Positions 15,387 to 22,713 of a DNA stretch of 23,058 nt are shown here, one piece after another. The notes beneath the pieces are model-generated. The model searched no databases. It was not told the DNA's origin and was given only the letters and a program-made list of their open reading frames with translations. The stretch is from positions 1 through 23,058 of the IMG/VR virus record IMGVR_UViG_3300023443_000433; one strand, written 5' to 3'. The DNA comes from a virus. The translations under genes and the position numbers were made by a program. The number at the start of each line of letters is the position of its first letter. Within the stretch, counting starts at the first letter, position 1.

Positions 15387-15707
15387 TTATTTGCTTGCTG
15401 CTTTAAGGTCAGCTTCAGCCTTCTTCAAAGCCTCATCTTTGACCTTCAGGTCAGCTTCAGCTTTCTTCAGGGCTTCGTCTTTGGCCTTCAGGTCAGTTTG
15501 CGCCTGTTCCAAAGCTTTAGAATCAGCATCAGAAACATCGACTGATTTCATATCTTTGATGGGTTTAACGAAACCACGTGCTTCAAGCTTTCCAGCTTGT
15601 GTTTTGGTTAAGGTCAATTGAGTACCGACTTCCATTTCTTTTTCACCTGATGTGAAATAAAGACCGGATTTAACGACCTGATGAGTTGCGCGTTTAGGTG
15701 CAGCCAT
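15387..15707 (-). CDS. Small protein with heptad-rich repeat tail, downstream of major capsid
   Basis: About 106 residues from ATG 15707, chosen because GGAG lies nine bases upstream; an earlier ATG at 15713 is too close to the same site. The N-terminal half (KRATHQVVKSGLYFTSGEKE, EVGTQLTLTKTQAGKLEARGFVK) has the pattern of a small phage domain often found near capsid genes: G-.y..G..i.Lt...A..L...G.v..i. The C-terminal half is a Lys/Ala/Glu/Asp-rich coil made of 14-residue units (DLKAKDEALKKAEA, then DLKVKDEALKKAEA, then DLKAASK). The gene follows the major capsid gene within 15 bases. It could be a capsid accessory or fibre protein. Function not recognised. Confidence 0.8.
   Translation of the reverse strand: MAAPKRATHQVVKSGLYFTSGEKEMEVGTQLTLTKTQAGKLEARGFVKPIKDMKSVDVSDADSKALEQAQTDLKAKDEALKKAEADLKVKDEALKKAEADLKAASK
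15390..15494 (-). repeat. 42-bp tandem repeat encoding a 14-residue coiled-coil unit
   Basis: Two and a half copies of a unit encoding DLK(A/V)KDEALKKAEA. The unit is two heptads long, so the copy number sets coil length without breaking frame or heptad phase. The DNA copies differ at several third positions (for example AAGGCC versus AAGGTC), so they are not freshly duplicated. Confidence 0.75.
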
Positions 15708-15721
15708 TGTCATTTACTCCC

Positions 15722-16792
15722 TTAACCAAGGTCTTGTGCAAACGATGCACATTTCTGGTTGGTGAAATCAGTGCGAACACTGAAACCAATAGCACCCCAT
15801 ACAGCAAATTCGAAATTCGAATTGAAGACGGGACGCGGCATAGCAACAGTGTTCAGACCCATACCAACGACCGGACGGACAGATTGACCATCAAGCGGGA
15901 AGGCCATCATTTCATTACCTGAAAGTTTAGACGATGATTTGATTTCCTTAACACCCATCAGACCTGACAAACGTTGCAGGATTTTGTTTTCACTGCTGGC
16001 AAACTCAGAACTGTTGCGTTCGAGATTCGACATGATTTGACGACTGATATAATAAACAGCCTCACGTTCACAGTTATTCGTGATGAACAGAACGTCACGA
16101 ACCTGCTTGAAGGCAGCTTCAATCTGTTCAAAGGTCTTGGTCGTATCCGTGAAATCAAAGTTGATACCGGAAACACCAATGTTAATTTGTGCAACACGAC
16201 TGTCAGCACGCATACCCTGCCAATCAAGACCATCGACCTTGATGAAGTTCCCGTCATTGTCTTTATGACCATCAAGGAAGTTGTCAGCCAGACGACGACG
16301 CAAAGCAGCAACAGATTCACGTTGATCATCAATCAGAGCATCGAACCCTTCAGAATTCTGAGCATTCCATTCACGCCAATTACGGAAGAAACCAGTATCA
16401 TGAACAGGAATGATGGTCCCATCAATACTGAATTCAACCTGATCCATCTTGATGCCGATTTGACCAGTCATAGATGTCTGCGTCTGACCCGCATCGGATG
16501 CCCGACGAAACTTGTCAACCAGCTTGCCGATATTAACTGAACGTGACATTGGTAATAGATCGTTCAGAAATGCATCACCATCATCAGAACGAAAACGTTC
16601 AACGGTGACATTATCGAATTCCTGAAATACGTCCTGTGGAATAATTCCGGTATTTGCGACAAGTCCTGCACGACGTTGAAGATCAGCAAAAGATTCTTCG
16701 TGGATGTTGAAAGCGTTGCGAACAGCGCGAACTTCACCCCATTGAGCAGCAGCAGCACGGCTGTTACCTACAATAGACTGTTGAAATAACAT
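15722..16792 (-). CDS. Major capsid protein
   Basis: A 356-residue protein strongly resembling a group of phage major capsid proteins that I recall as DUF6260; I am not certain of that label. Recognisable blocks are SFADLQRRAGLVANTGIIPQ, DVFQEFDNVTVERFRSDDGD, AFLNDLLPMSRSVNIGKLVD and the central QTSMTGQIGIKMDQVEFSIDG, followed by TIIPVHDTGFFRNWREWN. The EGFDALIDDQRESVAALRRRL helix is an HK97-fold spine-like segment, and FAVWGAIGFSVRTDF near the C-terminus is typical of the final strand. Presence between scaffold/decoration and connector genes supports the role. A strong, doubled ribosome site (AGGAAGGA) and a well-spaced ATG fit very high expression. No propeptide cut site was identified. Confidence 0.93.
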   Translation of the reverse strand: MLFQQSIVGNSRAAAAQWGEVRAVRNAFNIHEESFADLQRRAGLVANTGIIPQDVFQEFDNVTVERFRSDDGDAFLNDLLPMSRSVNIGKLVDKFRRASDAGQTQTSMTGQIGIKMDQVEFSIDGTIIPVHDTGFFRNWREWNAQNSEGFDALIDDQRESVAALRRRLADNFLDGHKDNDGNFIKVDGLDWQGMRADSRVAQINIGVSGINFDFTDTTKTFEQIEAAFKQVRDVLFITNNCEREAVYYISRQIMSNLERNSSEFASSENKILQRLSGLMGVKEIKSSSKLSGNEMMAFPLDGQSVRPVVGMGLNTVAMPRPVFNSNFEFAVWGAIGFSVRTDFTNQKCASFAQDLG

Positions 16793-16800
16793 TTTTCGGT

Positions 16801-16809
16801 TCCTTCCTT
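16801..16809 (-). promoter_or_regulatory. Strong ribosome binding site of the major capsid gene
   Basis: AAGGAAGGA, nine to seventeen bases before ATG 16792, immediately after the decoration gene stop. It is the most purine-rich initiation site in the window and fits the most abundant virion protein. Confidence 0.7.
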
Positions 16810-17275
16810 ACGCGATGCGTACACGCACAAGCGTGGTTGCAACTGTGGTTATGATTTCATCGGCAAAAGCAAGGACTTGCTCACTGGTGGCACCGACTGT
16901 TGCCGGGGTTACGGCAATCTTGAGAAGGCCAGCACCATTTAATGACAAGGGCTTACCCCGTTCACTGATTGTCTGACCGGTGGCAACAAGAATGTTCATA
17001 AATTCACCTGAACGTGGTTTGATTGCAACCATATTTTCATTGATGGTCCAAGCATCGTCAACGCTTTTAGTACGCTGTTGATCCTTATCAGCAACAAGAA
17101 GTTCCTGACCAAACAACGTCGCAGCACTTGCGTTAACTTGCAAACCAGTTGCAACAGATTCAACCACAGTGCCGGGCGCAATAGCTGCCAGTGCAACACC
17201 TTCAACATTTAAAGGCTTGTGGTTAGCATCGTCAGCAGGACCGACGAAGATTGTGCGTTTTCCAATAACACTCAT
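16808..17275 (-). CDS. Probable capsid decoration / cement protein
   Basis: A 155-residue protein placed between protease/scaffold and major capsid genes, the usual slot for a decoration (cement) protein. The N-terminus (SVIGKRTIFVGPADDANHKP) is followed by small beta strands (GVALAAIAPGTVVESVATGL), the segment LFGQELLVADKDQQRTKSVD, and a C-terminal strand set (TTVATTLVRVRIA). The GVALAAI-PGT pattern and the ADxD-x-R segment occur in virion proteins of this type. It has no cysteine and no membrane segment. Ribosome site AAGGGA precedes ATG 17275. Role is assigned by position and fold pattern only; a head stabilisation protein of another type is equally possible. Confidence 0.78.
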   Translation of the reverse strand: MSVIGKRTIFVGPADDANHKPLNVEGVALAAIAPGTVVESVATGLQVNASAATLFGQELLVADKDQQRTKSVDDAWTINENMVAIKPRSGEFMNILVATGQTISERGKPLSLNGAGLLKIAVTPATVGATSEQVLAFADEIITTVATTLVRVRIA

Positions 17276-17287
17276 TTTTCTGATCCC

Positions 17288-17803
17288 TTATTCAGGCATG
17301 TCAGCAGGGGCAGTATTGCCATCTGCATCATTGTTGATATTAAACGGTAAACCGTGACCGGAACCGCAACTTGCAGCCATGTTCTGAAGCTTGTCCAGTG
17401 GTATGGCATTTAAAGTATCTTCATCAAGATCAGGATACTTTTTCGAATTGGTGATGACCTTGACCGCATCAGATTTTTCAGCTTCCGAATTGGCACAAAG
17501 CTGATCCTGCAACGGCTTGATTGCATCAGCAACGGCTGTTGCAATAGCATCAGTAATTTCTTCGTTGACAACAGCCGGTTTACCCTTGTTGGGGTCATCA
17601 GCATTAACAGCCGGTTTACCCTTGTTAGGGTCATCAGCATTAACAGCAGCAGCCGGTTTACCCTTGTTGGGGTCATCAGCATTAACAGCAGCAGCCGGTT
17701 TTTCAGTCATGAGCTTGTTATACGCTGCAAGCAATGCGTCTTCATCCATACCTTTGGTATCGATTCCGACCGCATTCAACGCAGCACGAATTTTCTTTTC
17801 CAT
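17288..17803 (-). CDS. Predicted nested scaffold protein (in-frame internal start)
   Basis: An in-frame ATG at 17803 (residue 303 of the protease/scaffold protein) is preceded by GAGG with eight bases of spacing, as good as any site in the window. Starting here would give 171 residues: a helical N-terminus (EKKIRAALNAVGIDTKGMDE), the repeat linker and the helical C-terminus, without the protease domain. Lambda encodes its scaffold (Nu3) as an in-frame nested product of protease gene C, so this organisation has a known precedent. The break point coincides with the end of the DUF2213-like domain. Confidence 0.6.
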   Translation of the reverse strand: MEKKIRAALNAVGIDTKGMDEDALLAAYNKLMTEKPAAAVNADDPNKGKPAAAVNADDPNKGKPAVNADDPNKGKPAVVNEEITDAIATAVADAIKPLQDQLCANSEAEKSDAVKVITNSKKYPDLDEDTLNAIPLDKLQNMAASCGSGHGLPFNINNDADGNTAPADMPE

Positions 17804-18709
17804 AGCGTCTACCTCTTTCGAGTTGGTTTTAGGAATAAACGTGACTTTTCGCTCAACTGGTAGCGGAATGCCCGTTATGGTTACGCGCCCGGAATCATCC
17901 GAACTAAACGGTACTGAGAACAGACCGGATTCTGTGTGAAAAATAACATGATCGTCAAATAATTCTTCAATCCAAACAAAGCCTGTAATTGCAGAACGTT
18001 CAAAAGCATCATGAATTGCTTGGTGAAGTTCTGAAAATGACCGACCTTCTTGATTAACACGACTATCTTTCACGTCAAGATTAACTGTTTCAACATCGAT
18101 TTTTTCACCGTTGCTATTCACAGCCATACCGACACCCTGTGATGGTTGTGCAGCACCAATACTATCAAGCAAAATTGCATCATGATCAAAGACCATGTTG
18201 CGTGCAATCATGTTGAATTCATGACCGTCTTCATTAGTTTGTGGTTCAGTGAGTTCTTCGATTTCAAGAAAAATGCCAGTTGATGTATGTATTGGTCGTG
18301 GGCTTTTTGACGTTTCGACTTCATTGATACGATCAAGTAAACGACGACCCTTTTCACTTTTCAGTGCTTCCTGAACATTAATGATCTTATCGACCTTAAC
18401 CCGATTGCCGATCTTTTCAGCATTGTCATTAAATGCCCCTGCATGAAAATTGTGAATTGCTTCAGGATCATTGGCAGAAACAAATTGACCGTTTGCATTC
18501 ACAGGGTGTTCAATAGGTGCAAGCGTTCGGTTCAATCCTTCAAACGACGCATCAATTTCAGCAGCAGGATATAGAATGCCGTTCATAACGACGTTATCAG
18601 GTAGCGTGAAGGATGAAACAATGATGTGTTCAACACCATCAATATTTGTGCGTGTGACAGCCTTTGGATTAACCAACGATGTACAGCGTAAGAATTTTCT
18701 TTTAAGCAT
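17288..18709 (-). CDS. Prohead protease/scaffold protein, DUF2213-like
   Basis: A 473-residue protein resembling the DUF2213 family, which occupies the protease/scaffold position upstream of the capsid genes. The N-terminal about 290 residues hold the folded domain: GVEHIIVSSFTLPDNVVMNG, NRTLAPIEHPVNANGQFVSA, and HTSTGIFLEIEELTE followed by ARNMVFDHDAILLDSIGAAQ, where a conserved DHDAIL-type segment is typical. The HPVNA and FDHDAI histidines are candidate active-site residues; that is inference. After residue about 302, a helical scaffold-like part begins (MEKKIRAALNAVGI), then a tandem-repeat linker (about 336-379), then a helical C-terminus (ITDAIATAVADAIKPLQDQL). A nested start within the gene is described separately. 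GAGG precedes ATG 18709. Confidence 0.82.
   Translation of the reverse strand: MLKRKFLRCTSLVNPKAVTRTNIDGVEHIIVSSFTLPDNVVMNGILYPAAEIDASFEGLNRTLAPIEHPVNANGQFVSANDPEAIHNFHAGAFNDNAEKIGNRVKVDKIINVQEALKSEKGRRLLDRINEVETSKSPRPIHTSTGIFLEIEELTEPQTNEDGHEFNMIARNMVFDHDAILLDSIGAAQPSQGVGMAVNSNGEKIDVETVNLDVKDSRVNQEGRSFSELHQAIHDAFERSAITGFVWIEELFDDHVIFHTESGLFSVPFSSDDSGRVTITGIPLPVERKVTFIPKTNSKEVDAMEKKIRAALNAVGIDTKGMDEDALLAAYNKLMTEKPAAAVNADDPNKGKPAAAVNADDPNKGKPAVNADDPNKGKPAVVNEEITDAIATAVADAIKPLQDQLCANSEAEKSDAVKVITNSKKYPDLDEDTLNAIPLDKLQNMAASCGSGHGLPFNINNDADGNTAPADMPE
17573..17703 (-). repeat. 36/42-bp tandem repeat array in the scaffold linker
   Basis: Units begin at 17573, 17609 and 17651 on the plus strand, with a partial unit at 17693-17703. 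The first is 36 bp, the next two 42 bp; the extra 6 bp add Ala-Ala. Copies are nearly identical at the DNA level (differences include TTGGGG versus TTAGGG), implying recent duplication or gene conversion. Each encodes VNADDPNKGKPA with or without AA. All units are multiples of three, so frame is kept. Confidence 0.92.
17812..17815 (-). promoter_or_regulatory. Ribosome binding site of the nested scaffold start
   Basis: GAGG on the minus strand, eight bases before ATG 17803, inside the protease/scaffold gene. The surrounding residues (NSKEVDA) form a likely interdomain linker, so the codons are free to encode a site. Confidence 0.6.
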
Positions 18710-18730
18710 TATACCTCACAATGTCTTTGG

Positions 18731-18759
18731 TTTATAACATGGCTTTTAGAATTAACCAA
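18731..18759 (-). promoter_or_regulatory. Possible promoter in the 61-base gap upstream of protease/scaffold
   Basis: On the minus strand TTGGTT (18754-18759) is followed after 17 bases by TATAAA (18731-18736). The -10 is 5/6 and the -35 only 3/6 to the sigma-70 consensus. It lies in one of the largest gaps in the window and would start about 20 bases before ATG 18709. Weak evidence. Confidence 0.25.
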
Positions 18760-18770
18760 CATATTGTTAA

Positions 18771-19739
18771 TTATCGTTCAAAAAATTCACGTTCCTTAAT
18801 CAATGTCTGCTGATCGTCAACTTCTACAACATCACCACGACCATCAATCAACACGGTGGATGTGGAACATTTGCAGTTAATGCGGTTAACGCCTGTGTCC
18901 CACCATTTTTGCTGATCGTCAACAGTGAACACTTTACCATGTCGTGCAGCATGTGAATCACGTGTTGTTGGTAATAAAGCAGAGATATGTAGAACACCAG
19001 CACGTTGACCGGATTGTTTTTCAATTATTTTAACACTGTCAAGCTTTGCATCGTTGTATGCACGATTGATTTCAGTATCCGCGATTCGTTTTGCATTCGA
19101 TTTTGCTACATCGAACCGTTCAGTGATATTCTTGCTGATGTCGTTTGGTGACAATCCTGCACTGATACCACTGTTGATTTCCTGAATGACCTGCGCTGCC
19201 GTTCGTCCTGATAATGATTTAATCGTCCCATAATTCTTGACAATCAGATTACGCAATGCAGTTTGATATTCGAAAGACTGAATGACTTGATCAACAGAAA
19301 TTTGCTGAACGAATGGGTCAGTAATTAACCCGGCAATAATGGCTGCTGCAATAAGTTGATTAACACGATTAACTTCTTCCATTGTCCCTTGACGATATGG
19401 GGGTTCAAGCTGATCAGACCAAAACCACAGGAAGGGAACTGTGTCACCTTCAGTTTCAAGTTGAGTATCAAGGATCAATCGAATTTGTGCTTCAAGCTGT
19501 GTCAGTTCAGCCGGTGATAAATCATAATCATAGACAACCGTGACTTCCTGATTAGGAACAGGTGTGATCGGTTTCAACGGTGTGACAGTTCGTCGTGTTG
19601 ATGGGATATCACGAAACAACCGTTTGATTGCACCTTGTGACGTATTTAACCGTGCATCAAGTACCCGTGTTGCTTTGCGTCGTCGAGGTGCTTGCCCTGT
19701 TGGATCGGATTTGCGTTTTTTAGACCTGTTCAGGCTCAT
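18771..19739 (-). CDS. Head morphogenesis protein, Mu gpF / SPP1 gp7-like
   Basis: About 322 residues from ATG 19739, chosen because AGGA sits eight bases upstream; earlier in-frame ATGs (19748, 19763, 19769) lie deeper in the portal gene and have no good site. The N-terminus is very basic (LNRSKKRKSDPTGQAPRRRK). The C-terminal 150 residues fit the family: a helical GRTAAQVIQEINSGISAGLS, SNAKRIADTEINRAYNDAKL, ending with the conserved ARHGKVFTVDDQQKWWDTGV and RINCKCSTSTVLID, where the CxC motif is the family signature. Such proteins are minor capsid proteins involved in assembly or DNA entry. It overlaps the portal stop by 20 bases. Confidence 0.88.
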   Translation of the reverse strand: MSLNRSKKRKSDPTGQAPRRRKATRVLDARLNTSQGAIKRLFRDIPSTRRTVTPLKPITPVPNQEVTVVYDYDLSPAELTQLEAQIRLILDTQLETEGDTVPFLWFWSDQLEPPYRQGTMEEVNRVNQLIAAAIIAGLITDPFVQQISVDQVIQSFEYQTALRNLIVKNYGTIKSLSGRTAAQVIQEINSGISAGLSPNDISKNITERFDVAKSNAKRIADTEINRAYNDAKLDSVKIIEKQSGQRAGVLHISALLPTTRDSHAARHGKVFTVDDQQKWWDTGVNRINCKCSTSTVLIDGRGDVVEVDDQQTLIKEREFFER

Positions 19740-21132
19740 TTTCGTCATCCTGTTCAGGATCATCTTCACCTTCAGGTTCTTCTATTTCTTCAGCATCAAA
19801 CCCGGCTTCTTCACGAATTTCTTCTGAACTGAATGGTGTATCACGACCTGATTTAAATTGCTTTTCATTAATTTCAGCCATTGACTGACTATTTGTCAAT
19901 TTGTCCTGCTTACTCAGTGCAAGCAAATCAGACCATTCAACAGTATATTCAGATGCAGGAAGCACGCCAAATTGAATGAACCAATCAATATGATTACGTA
20001 CCATTTCCGTGACGAAATTTTCATTGCGACTATTCACGCCTGATAGGAAATGTCGGGAATCTTCACTTGATGCAAGGCGACCTGTTTGCATTCCAATTAT
20101 AATTGTTGCCGGTGTTTTTGATGCAGCAGATACATCAGCTAATGCAGCATCAAAGAATTCTTTTGGTTGTGCAAGATCAGCATCAAGCACTTTTGCCTTC
20201 ATTCCCGGTGTCCACATCGCACGACGGGAACGATTAGCAGCGAAGTCATCATAACTTTCATTGAATTTATTCAACAGTCCTTCATTTTGCTTGGCACTGG
20301 CACCGTCCTGAAGTTCAAAAACAATATTCTGTGCAGCGTTTTTATAGAACCCTTCACCACCAGCACCAATGATCTTGCGTAAATCCATCAATGAATTATA
20401 GGGTGCTTCAAGACTTGATATGCCGAATATACCACCGTTGTCAGCACCTTCAGCAGCAATCACGATACGGTCAGGGTGAATGTTAAACGATGTGCTGAAT
20501 TTTTCATTCCGGTTACCGGTTGACCCACTATTGAAATTATACAATGTAGGCATTCCAAAATTGTCAGCCATCGGGTCATTTTCGGTGCTGCTGATTGTCA
20601 ATTGACCTTCATAAATTGGGATTAACTGAATGACAGAAGCGATGTTTGTTATCGAACCTTGTTTGATCGGTTCGGATGGGTCAAGGTTATCCCGAACACG
20701 CATGAACATTCCTGCATATCGACCAACCCGTTGACGGGTGTCCAGTGCACGCAATCGATCCCATAAATTTATTTGTAACACCAGTTTTTCAAGTTCACTG
20801 TTGAATTTATCACTACCTTGAACGACGGGGTTTTTCATCCAACCAGTGTCAACAGGCAGTTCAACGATATTGCGTGCAATACCAAAACGACGGTACATGT
20901 TCCAAAAGTTCTGGAAATTCACGTGCTGAGGATAACCATAATCAAGATAAACATTATGCAATGTGTCTGCAAAGTCATATCCACCTGACACAGCCTGTGC
21001 AATTCGTTGACGAATACCTTCAGCATCGCTATTACCCATCATTTGCAGATGTTCAAGAGCGTTCGACACTTCCTGCTTGATTTGAATATTGATGTCAGGT
21101 TCGTTGGTTTTATTACGATTCCACCAAGCCAT
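19720..21132 (-). CDS. Portal protein, DUF1073 type
   Basis: A 470-residue portal: the dodecameric ring at the packaging vertex. I start at ATG 21132 because GGAG sits nine bases upstream; a TTG at 21165 would add 11 residues and overlap the small membrane protein gene. Family features are YDFADTLHNVYLDYGYPQHV, NFQNFWNMYRRFGIARNIVE with LPVDTGWMKNP (pattern: rr..ia..iv..p..d..r..), NIASVIQLIPIYEGQLTISS, the SFNIHPDRIVIAAEGAD segment and SLMDLRKIIGAGGEGFYKNA. The C-terminal KTPATIIIGMQTGRLASSED and ADVSAASKTP fit the clip/wing region. It ends in a long acidic tail (EEIEEPEGEDDPEQDDENEP). Acb1-type HxT/HxS phosphodiesterase motifs of some DUF1073-associated proteins are absent. Confidence 0.93.
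   Translation of the reverse strand: MAWWNRNKTNEPDINIQIKQEVSNALEHLQMMGNSDAEGIRQRIAQAVSGGYDFADTLHNVYLDYGYPQHVNFQNFWNMYRRFGIARNIVELPVDTGWMKNPVVQGSDKFNSELEKLVLQINLWDRLRALDTRQRVGRYAGMFMRVRDNLDPSEPIKQGSITNIASVIQLIPIYEGQLTISSTENDPMADNFGMPTLYNFNSGSTGNRNEKFSTSFNIHPDRIVIAAEGADNGGIFGISSLEAPYNSLMDLRKIIGAGGEGFYKNAAQNIVFELQDGASAKQNEGLLNKFNESYDDFAANRSRRAMWTPGMKAKVLDADLAQPKEFFDAALADVSAASKTPATIIIGMQTGRLASSEDSRHFLSGVNSRNENFVTEMVRNHIDWFIQFGVLPASEYTVEWSDLLALSKQDKLTNSQSMAEINEKQFKSGRDTPFSSEEIREEAGFDAEEIEEPEGEDDPEQDDENEPEQV
19748..19751 (-). promoter_or_regulatory. Ribosome binding site deciding the head morphogenesis start
   Basis: AGGA, eight bases before ATG 19739, within the last codons of the portal gene. 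It selects this ATG over three earlier in-frame ATGs. Confidence 0.6.
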
Positions 21133-21136
21133 TGTT

Positions 21137-21229
21137 TTATGCTCCAATCCAAAGAAGGATGACAATAATCAAATCAATTATGACAAGCCAGATAATAACG
21201 CTTGCAGCATGTCGTGTTTTAAATTTCAT
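21137..21229 (-). CDS. 30-residue single-membrane-segment protein between terminase and portal
   Basis: A short frame from ATG 21229 to TAA 21137-21139. The start overlaps the large terminase stop as ATGA, the same coupling used at most other junctions here, and the gene fills the whole gap before the portal. The product has a basic N-terminus (MKFKTRHAAS) followed by about 19 hydrophobic residues (VIIWLVIIDLIIVILLWIGA) with one Asp in the middle. The positive-inside rule predicts an inside N-terminus. The last codons carry the portal ribosome site, so translation could couple terminase to portal. Function unknown; membrane peptide in a structural operon could be an entry, exclusion or lysis accessory factor, but nothing in the sequence says which. 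Confidence 0.68.
   Translation of the reverse strand: MKFKTRHAASVIIWLVIIDLIIVILLWIGA
21142..21145 (-). promoter_or_regulatory. Ribosome binding site deciding the portal start
   Basis: GGAG, nine bases before ATG 21132, lying inside the last codons of the 30-residue membrane protein gene (Ile-Gly-Ala). It supports the ATG over the upstream TTG at 21165. Confidence 0.7.
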
Positions 21230-22713
21230 GAACCAATTGCCATTTCAAGTAGTTTACCCATATCTGCACCACCACTTAATTCGGTTAATAACCACACGGC
21301 TGCATCAACTCTATTTGGTGATCGTCCATTGCTTTTACCAGTTAACGGGTCAAAGTCCATCATTTCATCTTCAAGCAATGATAAACCGGGCTTATGTTTG
21401 ACATACCCCATTTCATATAATGCTGCAATAGGTTCTGCACGTGCTGTCTTACCCTTTGATGCATGAATACGAATTACCCGACCCTTAAAGCCAGCATTTC
21501 GAAGTGTGTCTTCACACATATCACCACCTTGATTCGTTTCAATCACGATAGCATCAGCTTCATGTTTGTCATACGAAGCAATAGCAGCATCTGCCCATTT
21601 CTTAGGACTTCCATGACGTGTGTAATCGGCGAGCAATCCATAGTGATCTTCACCATAGGATTCACCAACAATAATACCATGTTCATCTGATGTTTTATTA
21701 TCGGTGGTTGCGGGATCAACAGAAACAAGCGTTCGAATTGGTTCAGCATCAATCCACTGACGTGAAAGATTGATAACCTTTTCAGTCCATAATGCTGTTT
21801 CTTCATCCCGCTTAATTGGTTTCTGACGGTATTGTGCTGACCAACGTCGTCTATGGGCACGAAGTGCTTGTTCATGTTTTTCATTATGTTTGAAAGGCCA
21901 TAACCAACCATCATCAAGACCGTGGTCAAGCGGGATACCGTGTGTATATTCTTTAGGATATTCATCTGAATTATCGATCTTAACCGGCAGGTTCAAGTGA
22001 TGCCACATTTCACCACTACCACCGCGCAACAGATATCCACTCAAATCATCCCAATGGATACGCTGCATGATGACGATGATCGGGATTGTTTCAATTGCAA
22101 CACGTGAAGCAATTGTTTCATTATAGCTATTATTCACTTTGGATCGGATGGTTTCTGAATATGCGTCATCAGGTTTGACAGGATCATCAATAATCAATGC
22201 ACCTGAAAAATTATCGTGATCCATGTGACCAGCACGAAAACCTGTGACCTGACCACCAGCAGCCGTGGCAGTAAGACCACCGTTATCAGTTGTATGCCAA
22301 ATCTTTTTTGAATCAGTATCAGTTTTAACACCGACATCCCACATTGATTGAAAATTATCATTTTTAACAATTTCGCGAACGGTATTTGAATTCTGTAAAA
22401 CAAGATTGTCTGAATAACTCAAATGCAAAAAACGACTTGCAGAATTCAAAGCGAAACCACGGGCCATGTAGCTAATAGATGCCAATTCAGTTTTTGTATA
22501 ACCGGGTGGAACGTTGATGATTAGACGGGGAATAAAATCAGGATCAGAAGGCGACAACAATGTTCGATCAAGCGTTTTCTGCATGATGTGATGGTGACGA
22601 CCAATAGCCATCTTTGTTGCAAAACGCTGTTTGAAAAAATACCGACAAAAATAAAGACCGTCGTCTTCACATTCAACACGTCGTGCTGCTGTGATGTGTT
22701 CAGCAGTCGTCAT
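21226..22713 (-). CDS. terL: Terminase large subunit (packaging ATPase and nuclease)
   Basis: A 495-residue large terminase that cuts concatemeric DNA and drives it through the portal. I use ATG 22713; an in-frame TTG two codons earlier is possible. ATPase: Walker A-like NVPPGYTKTEL at about residues 68-77 (a PPG-x-x-K deviant loop common in this family), Walker B GALIIDDP at about 171-178, coupling motif IMQRIHWDDLSG at about 216-226. Nuclease: VSVDPATT (Asp near 333), IVIETNQGGD (Glu near 392) and NRVDAAVWLLTEL (Asp near 470), the three acidic residues of the RNase H-like domain. It overlaps the small subunit stop by 14 bases. Only a weak ribosome site is visible. Confidence 0.95.
   Translation of the reverse strand: MTTAEHITAARRVECEDDGLYFCRYFFKQRFATKMAIGRHHHIMQKTLDRTLLSPSDPDFIPRLIINVPPGYTKTELASISYMARGFALNSASRFLHLSYSDNLVLQNSNTVREIVKNDNFQSMWDVGVKTDTDSKKIWHTTDNGGLTATAAGGQVTGFRAGHMDHDNFSGALIIDDPVKPDDAYSETIRSKVNNSYNETIASRVAIETIPIIVIMQRIHWDDLSGYLLRGGSGEMWHHLNLPVKIDNSDEYPKEYTHGIPLDHGLDDGWLWPFKHNEKHEQALRAHRRRWSAQYRQKPIKRDEETALWTEKVINLSRQWIDAEPIRTLVSVDPATTDNKTSDEHGIIVGESYGEDHYGLLADYTRHGSPKKWADAAIASYDKHEADAIVIETNQGGDMCEDTLRNAGFKGRVIRIHASKGKTARAEPIAALYEMGYVKHKPGLSLLEDEMMDFDPLTGKSNGRSPNRVDAAVWLLTELSGGADMGKLLEMAIGS

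Noticed and set aside
15974-16540. Long open frame on the plus strand within the major capsid gene (188 codons), and similar plus-strand frames at 6376-7386, 10023-10451 and 17517-17939
   Set aside because: All lie antisense to strongly supported genes, have low-complexity translations and lack coupling or ribosome sites. They look like codon-usage shadows.
17573-17703. CRISPR-like array
   Set aside because: Units are contiguous and in frame within a protein linker. There are no unique spacers between palindromic repeats and no cas genes.
18751-18771. Intrinsic terminator after the head morphogenesis gene
   Set aside because: The ATTAAC/GTTAAT stem is only six A/T-rich pairs and has no T-run. 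It is too weak to be called a terminator.
19720-21132. Portal as an Acb1-type anti-CBASS enzyme, because some databases attach that name to DUF1073
   Set aside because: No pair of HxT/HxS catalytic motifs is present. Length, neighbours and the acidic tail fit an ordinary portal.
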